Shown here piece by piece: positions 8,615-11,091 of a stretch of DNA of 11,091 nucleotides. The translations under genes were made by a program, and so were the position numbers. Position 1 is the stretch's first letter, and the number at the start of each line of letters is the position of its first letter. The DNA comes from Entrophospora sp. SA101 (taxonomy: Eukaryota > Glomeromycota > Glomeromycetes > Entrophosporales > Entrophosporaceae). The stretch is from positions 1 through 11,091 of the forward strand of contig CAUDNR010000666.1 of assembly GCA_958430865.1 (NCBI GenBank). Direction: 5' to 3'. The notes under the pieces are model-generated. The model was not told the DNA's origin. It did no database searches and saw only the letters and a program-made list of their open reading frames with translations.

Positions 8615-8704
8615 TGGTGCAGAAAATAAACCAAACGATAGTGCAGCTAGAAGATCATGTGAATCAGGTTCTTTCAGAATTGTTTTTAAATTCAGGTTCA
8701 CTGC

Positions 8705-9237
8705 CTGTGTTATAGTTAGTTGTAAAAATTTTAACATAAGATTTCACATCTATTTTATTTTTGACAGATTGATGTTCTAGAACGCTTTTATTTCGGGCAT
8801 GATCTTATTTTTTCGATTTCATAGATCATGTTCTCTATTTATTCTAAATACTTTATATAACTTATTTCATGGTCCTCTATATGACGCATTTTTACTCTAG
8901 TCAGCGCGTGTATGACACAAACTGACTTAATGACAAAATGGACGACAGTATGATATTAATAAAATTGTTTTATTTAAGAAAAAATGTTTATTAACTAATA
9001 ATATATCAGAAAAATCTGTTAATTTCTCTTTCGATCTTCACAGTAGAAAATATCATCATCGATCTAAATTTGCTTGAAAAATTTATTATATAATAAGTTA
9101 TAATGGTACGCATGCATGATAAAATTTTACAAATTTGGATGAATTTAAAATGGAATTTCAAAAAAGTAAATGTGTTCAACAATTCAAATTAAATAATAAT
9201 AATACAAAAAAAAAATCGATGAATTGATTAATTAAAA
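8705..9237. other. spacer upstream of the kinase gene
   Basis: No supported gene is seen. 8705-8723 (minus) holds the branch-point and acceptor signals of the unknown gene, so upstream intron or exon sequence of that gene may lie here. Short minus-strand frames such as MRHIEDHEISYIK (8888-8850 area) are too small to call. An 8-bp inverted repeat CATGATCT/AGATCATG lies at 8798-8805 and 8823-8830. The last 60 bp before the kinase ATG are A-rich 5' leader. Confidence 0.45.
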
Positions 9238-11055
9238 ATGTTCAAAGCGACCAAGAAAATATTTTTAAAAAGAAAAAATGATAAATCTTTATCAACAACA
9301 ACTTCAAGTAGTAGCAGCACTTATATAACTACACCTGTTAATTGTAGTCCCGCTCACAGTAGACGGACTAGTACCAGCAGTATTAATAATTCGACTATCA
9401 CTAGCACCACCACTAATAGTAATGATTATAATATTCATACACTTGGTTCATCCACAACACCTTCAACAGGAGAAATGGTAGTTACAAGTGGGCAGCTAGT
9501 ATTATCAACTATAGAAAACAGCTTTAGTAATTACTTACCAATAATTGGTATAATCTCTAGTTTATGTGAAAGAATTATAAAAAGTTATGAGACAGTCAAA
9601 GACAATAAAAAAATATGTGGAGTATTAATTGATAGGGTTGAATTGACTCATCTTGCAGTAAAACAATTAGTTAGAGCCAAGGAGGAGAATGAAGAAAACT
9701 TTAGGGAAGAGTCATATTTCAAAGCATTTAATAGATTACAAAAAGTTTTAGAAAATATTGAAAACTTTATTAAAAACATGTCAAACTATGGAGCATTCAA
9801 GCATTTTGTTAATGCTGAACATTGTAAAAAATGTTTTGAAGATTATTGTGATGATTTAGATAAAGTTTGTGCAGATTTACAATTTAATATAACAATTAGG
9901 ATTTATCATAATTTGGAAAAAATGTGGGAGATTTTTTATGAATCTTTTAAGGTTAATAATAATAGGTTTTTTTTTTTTAAAAATAAAAAAACCAAAACAA
10001 AATATTTAATATATTTATTAATTATGTTCAGAACGTAGGAACATTAGAAACACAAGGAAAATTAGTTTTAATAGGAAAATTAAATAAATCTATGAAAACC
10101 AATGATTTTGATTTTAATCAAGAACTCTTAAAAATACCAAAAATCGATACTAACGAAATAGAGGATGTGAAACCACAAGACAGAAAATCAACAGATATAA
10201 GAGGAAAAGATAAAAATGTAGTTAAGAAAGTATTAAAGCGAACAGTTGATGTAGCATGTAAATATATTGTAGGGGATTTAAAGGATGTTAATGATGCTGA
10301 AACCAAGAAGTTTCATGGCCAACTTATAATATTAAATGCTATTCAATGTGAATATATTGTTAAATTCTATGGCACTTCAAATGTCAATTCTCGCAATGTC
10401 TTAATATTTGGCTGGGCAGAAAAAGGAAATTTAAAAGATTTATACGAGACTAATTATATTAATTGGATTACAAAATTAAAGATTGCTTATGATGTTATCA
10501 AGGGTCTCATATTCATGCATAGATGTAAAATTTTACATCGAGATGTTAGATGTGAAAATATTTTGGTAAGTTCTTTGATAAAAATAAAAAATAATATTAA
10601 TATCAATATTAATATAAATATAAATATTTGTAGATTGATGAGAAAGGAAACCCAAAAATTTCAAATTTTCACCTTAGTCGTGAAGTGTCTCAACCATCTA
10701 AAAAAGTAGAAAGAATGGAAGATTATCTTCCTTGGTTAGCACCTGAAAAAATACCCACTGAAAAAATATCTGCTGATGGCATAAAACCAAATTCACGACG
10801 TTATGATTTTTATTGTGAAATGTTTAGGTAAATTTTTTTTCATCAACAACCTATATATATAAACAGCATTAATAAATATTATTATTATTAGTTTTGGAAT
10901 GCTTCTTTGGGAACTTACCTACCAACAAGTTCCATATAAAGGGAAAAAATCAGAGAAGATTAAAGATTATGTTTTAAGTGGTCAAAGAGAAATAATAAAA
11001 ATTGGAAAATACAATAAAGAAATACAATCAGGTTTAATTGAAATTATTATAAAAG
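9238..11055 (+). CDS. HeLo/MLKL-like four-helix domain plus TKL-type pseudokinase (partial)
   Basis: Exons are 9238-9951, 10032-10565, 10634-10827 and 10892-11055; the frame is preserved across every junction and the gene continues past the window (535 codons seen). Residues 1-16 are basic, 17-77 Ser/Thr-rich and probably disordered. Residues ~83-238 match the MLKL N-terminal/HeLo-like helical bundle found on many glomeromycete kinases (YLPIIGIISSL, NKKICGVLIDRVEL). The kinase domain covers ~285-535. It has no recognisable glycine loop, a VAxK-type lysine (VACK, K315), Gln (Q335) where the alpha-C Glu is expected, HRDVRCEN (407-414), NFH (427-429) in place of DFG, LAPEK (451-455) and MFSFGMLLWEL. 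The lobe-end DP..RP motif lies beyond the edge. Loss of the DFG Asp and alpha-C Glu suggests a pseudokinase. The likely role, by family, is signalling or cell-death/incompatibility-type membrane action; this is inference. Confidence 0.88.
9952..10031 (+). other. intron 1 of the HeLo-kinase gene (80 nt)
   Basis: Donor GTTAAT follows ...YESFK, and acceptor GTTCAG precedes NVGTLETQG. It is phase 0. Reading through instead gives a poly-Phe/Lys tail (FFFFKNKKTKTK) and a stop at 10038. Removing it links the helical domain in frame to the kinase half. Confidence 0.85.
10566..10633 (+). other. intron 2 of the HeLo-kinase gene (68 nt)
   Basis: Canonical GTAAGT donor directly after HRDVRCENIL and acceptor TTTGTAG before IDEKGNPKISNFH. 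It is phase 0. It interrupts the catalytic loop to DFG-like segment, and splicing restores the expected spacing between those motifs. Confidence 0.9.
10828..10891 (+). other. intron 3 of the HeLo-kinase gene (64 nt)
   Basis: Donor GTAAAT after ...YCEMF plus two bases, acceptor ATTATTAG before TTTTGGAATG. It is phase 2 and rebuilds a Ser codon (AG+T), giving the kinase motif MFSFGMLLWEL. Confidence 0.9.
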
Positions 11056-11091
11056 GTATTATTAAATGATATATAATAATAATAACAATTA
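11056..11091 (+). other. start of a further intron, cut by the window end
   Basis: GTATTA follows ...IEIIIK plus one base (phase 1). Without splicing the frame ends at a TGA (11067-11069) before the last kinase helices. Relatives have a K-A-W type sequence exactly here, so an intron is more likely than a real stop. Confidence 0.65.

Larger units (their letters stand above)
7646..8704 (-). pseudogene. unrecognised spliced gene fragment with internal duplication
   Basis: On the minus strand a coding-like exon begins at 8704, right after a strong 3' splice site (CTAAC branch-point word, then ACACAG, 8723-8705). It reads AVNLNLKTILKEPDSHDLL... through APWIAKVAITDDDNN to ALGELFK, with a possible GTGAAA donor at 8471; unspliced it stops at 8468. 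The last exon reads GGQTINANLILYPF..., KRPVETESSNKFI, IIDVNNLLSHAN and ends at the stop 7648-7646. Between them another frame is open (GENLVQI, WPFPRLINIYGGIRPSIYIV), so either an intron or a frameshift lies near 8470 and near 8005. The 465-bp duplication joins the last exon to the first in frame (NKFI to WIAKVA; open 8266-8003). I do not recognise the protein. No upstream start exon was found, so this is probably a gene remnant. Confidence 0.4.

Noticed and set aside
8421..8780. Plus-strand frame over the duplication (ATG at 8496, KIADFFEATAIVENL...)
   Set aside because: It is antisense to the minus-strand exon, which has a branch point and acceptor and whose terminal exon matches in frame. 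The plus frame has no such support, but I cannot fully exclude it.
10118..10306. Minus-strand frame opposite the kinase exon 2
   Set aside because: It is a shadow of the plus-strand kinase coding sequence.

Overview
The window looks like nuclear DNA of an arbuscular-mycorrhizal fungus (Rhizophagus or a close Glomeromycotina relative). This is inferred from very A+T-rich DNA, short GT-AG introns of 64-80 nt, long low-coding stretches of AT-rich and decayed repeat sequence, and a kinase of the HeLo/MLKL-like plus kinase type that is expanded in these fungi. There is no bacterial-style operon, RNA gene or CRISPR array.

Layout. 1-2200 is gene-poor, AT-rich DNA with an AAT-type simple repeat, an 11-bp-period repeat (1643-1697) and one faint kinase-like relic (232-276). 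2205-2390 is a 16-bp minisatellite. 2524-2890 (minus) is a broken DDE transposase fragment. 3070-3348 is a probable non-autonomous fold-back element with inverted repeats and a 10-bp flanking duplication. 4049-7129 (minus) is an intronless gene for a Nup155/Nup170-type inner-ring nucleoporin whose C-terminus appears to be missing. 7312-7392 (minus) is a 26-codon ORF just upstream of it. 7646-8704 (minus) holds pieces of an unrecognised spliced gene carrying a 465-bp head-to-tail duplication (7685-8149 and 8150-8614, two differences seen). 9238 to the right edge (plus) is a spliced gene, cut by the window end, for a four-helix HeLo/MLKL-like domain joined to a TKL-type kinase domain with degenerate catalytic motifs.

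How it fits together. The two substantial genes are unrelated (nuclear pore scaffold; putative signalling or cell-death-type pseudokinase) and are separated by a decayed, recently duplicated locus. The most interesting item is the kinase gene: an N-terminal helical bundle plus a kinase lacking the DFG aspartate and the alpha-C glutamate is the same layout as the necroptosis effector MLKL. The second is the shortened nucleoporin, and the third is the in-frame tandem duplication inside the unknown gene.
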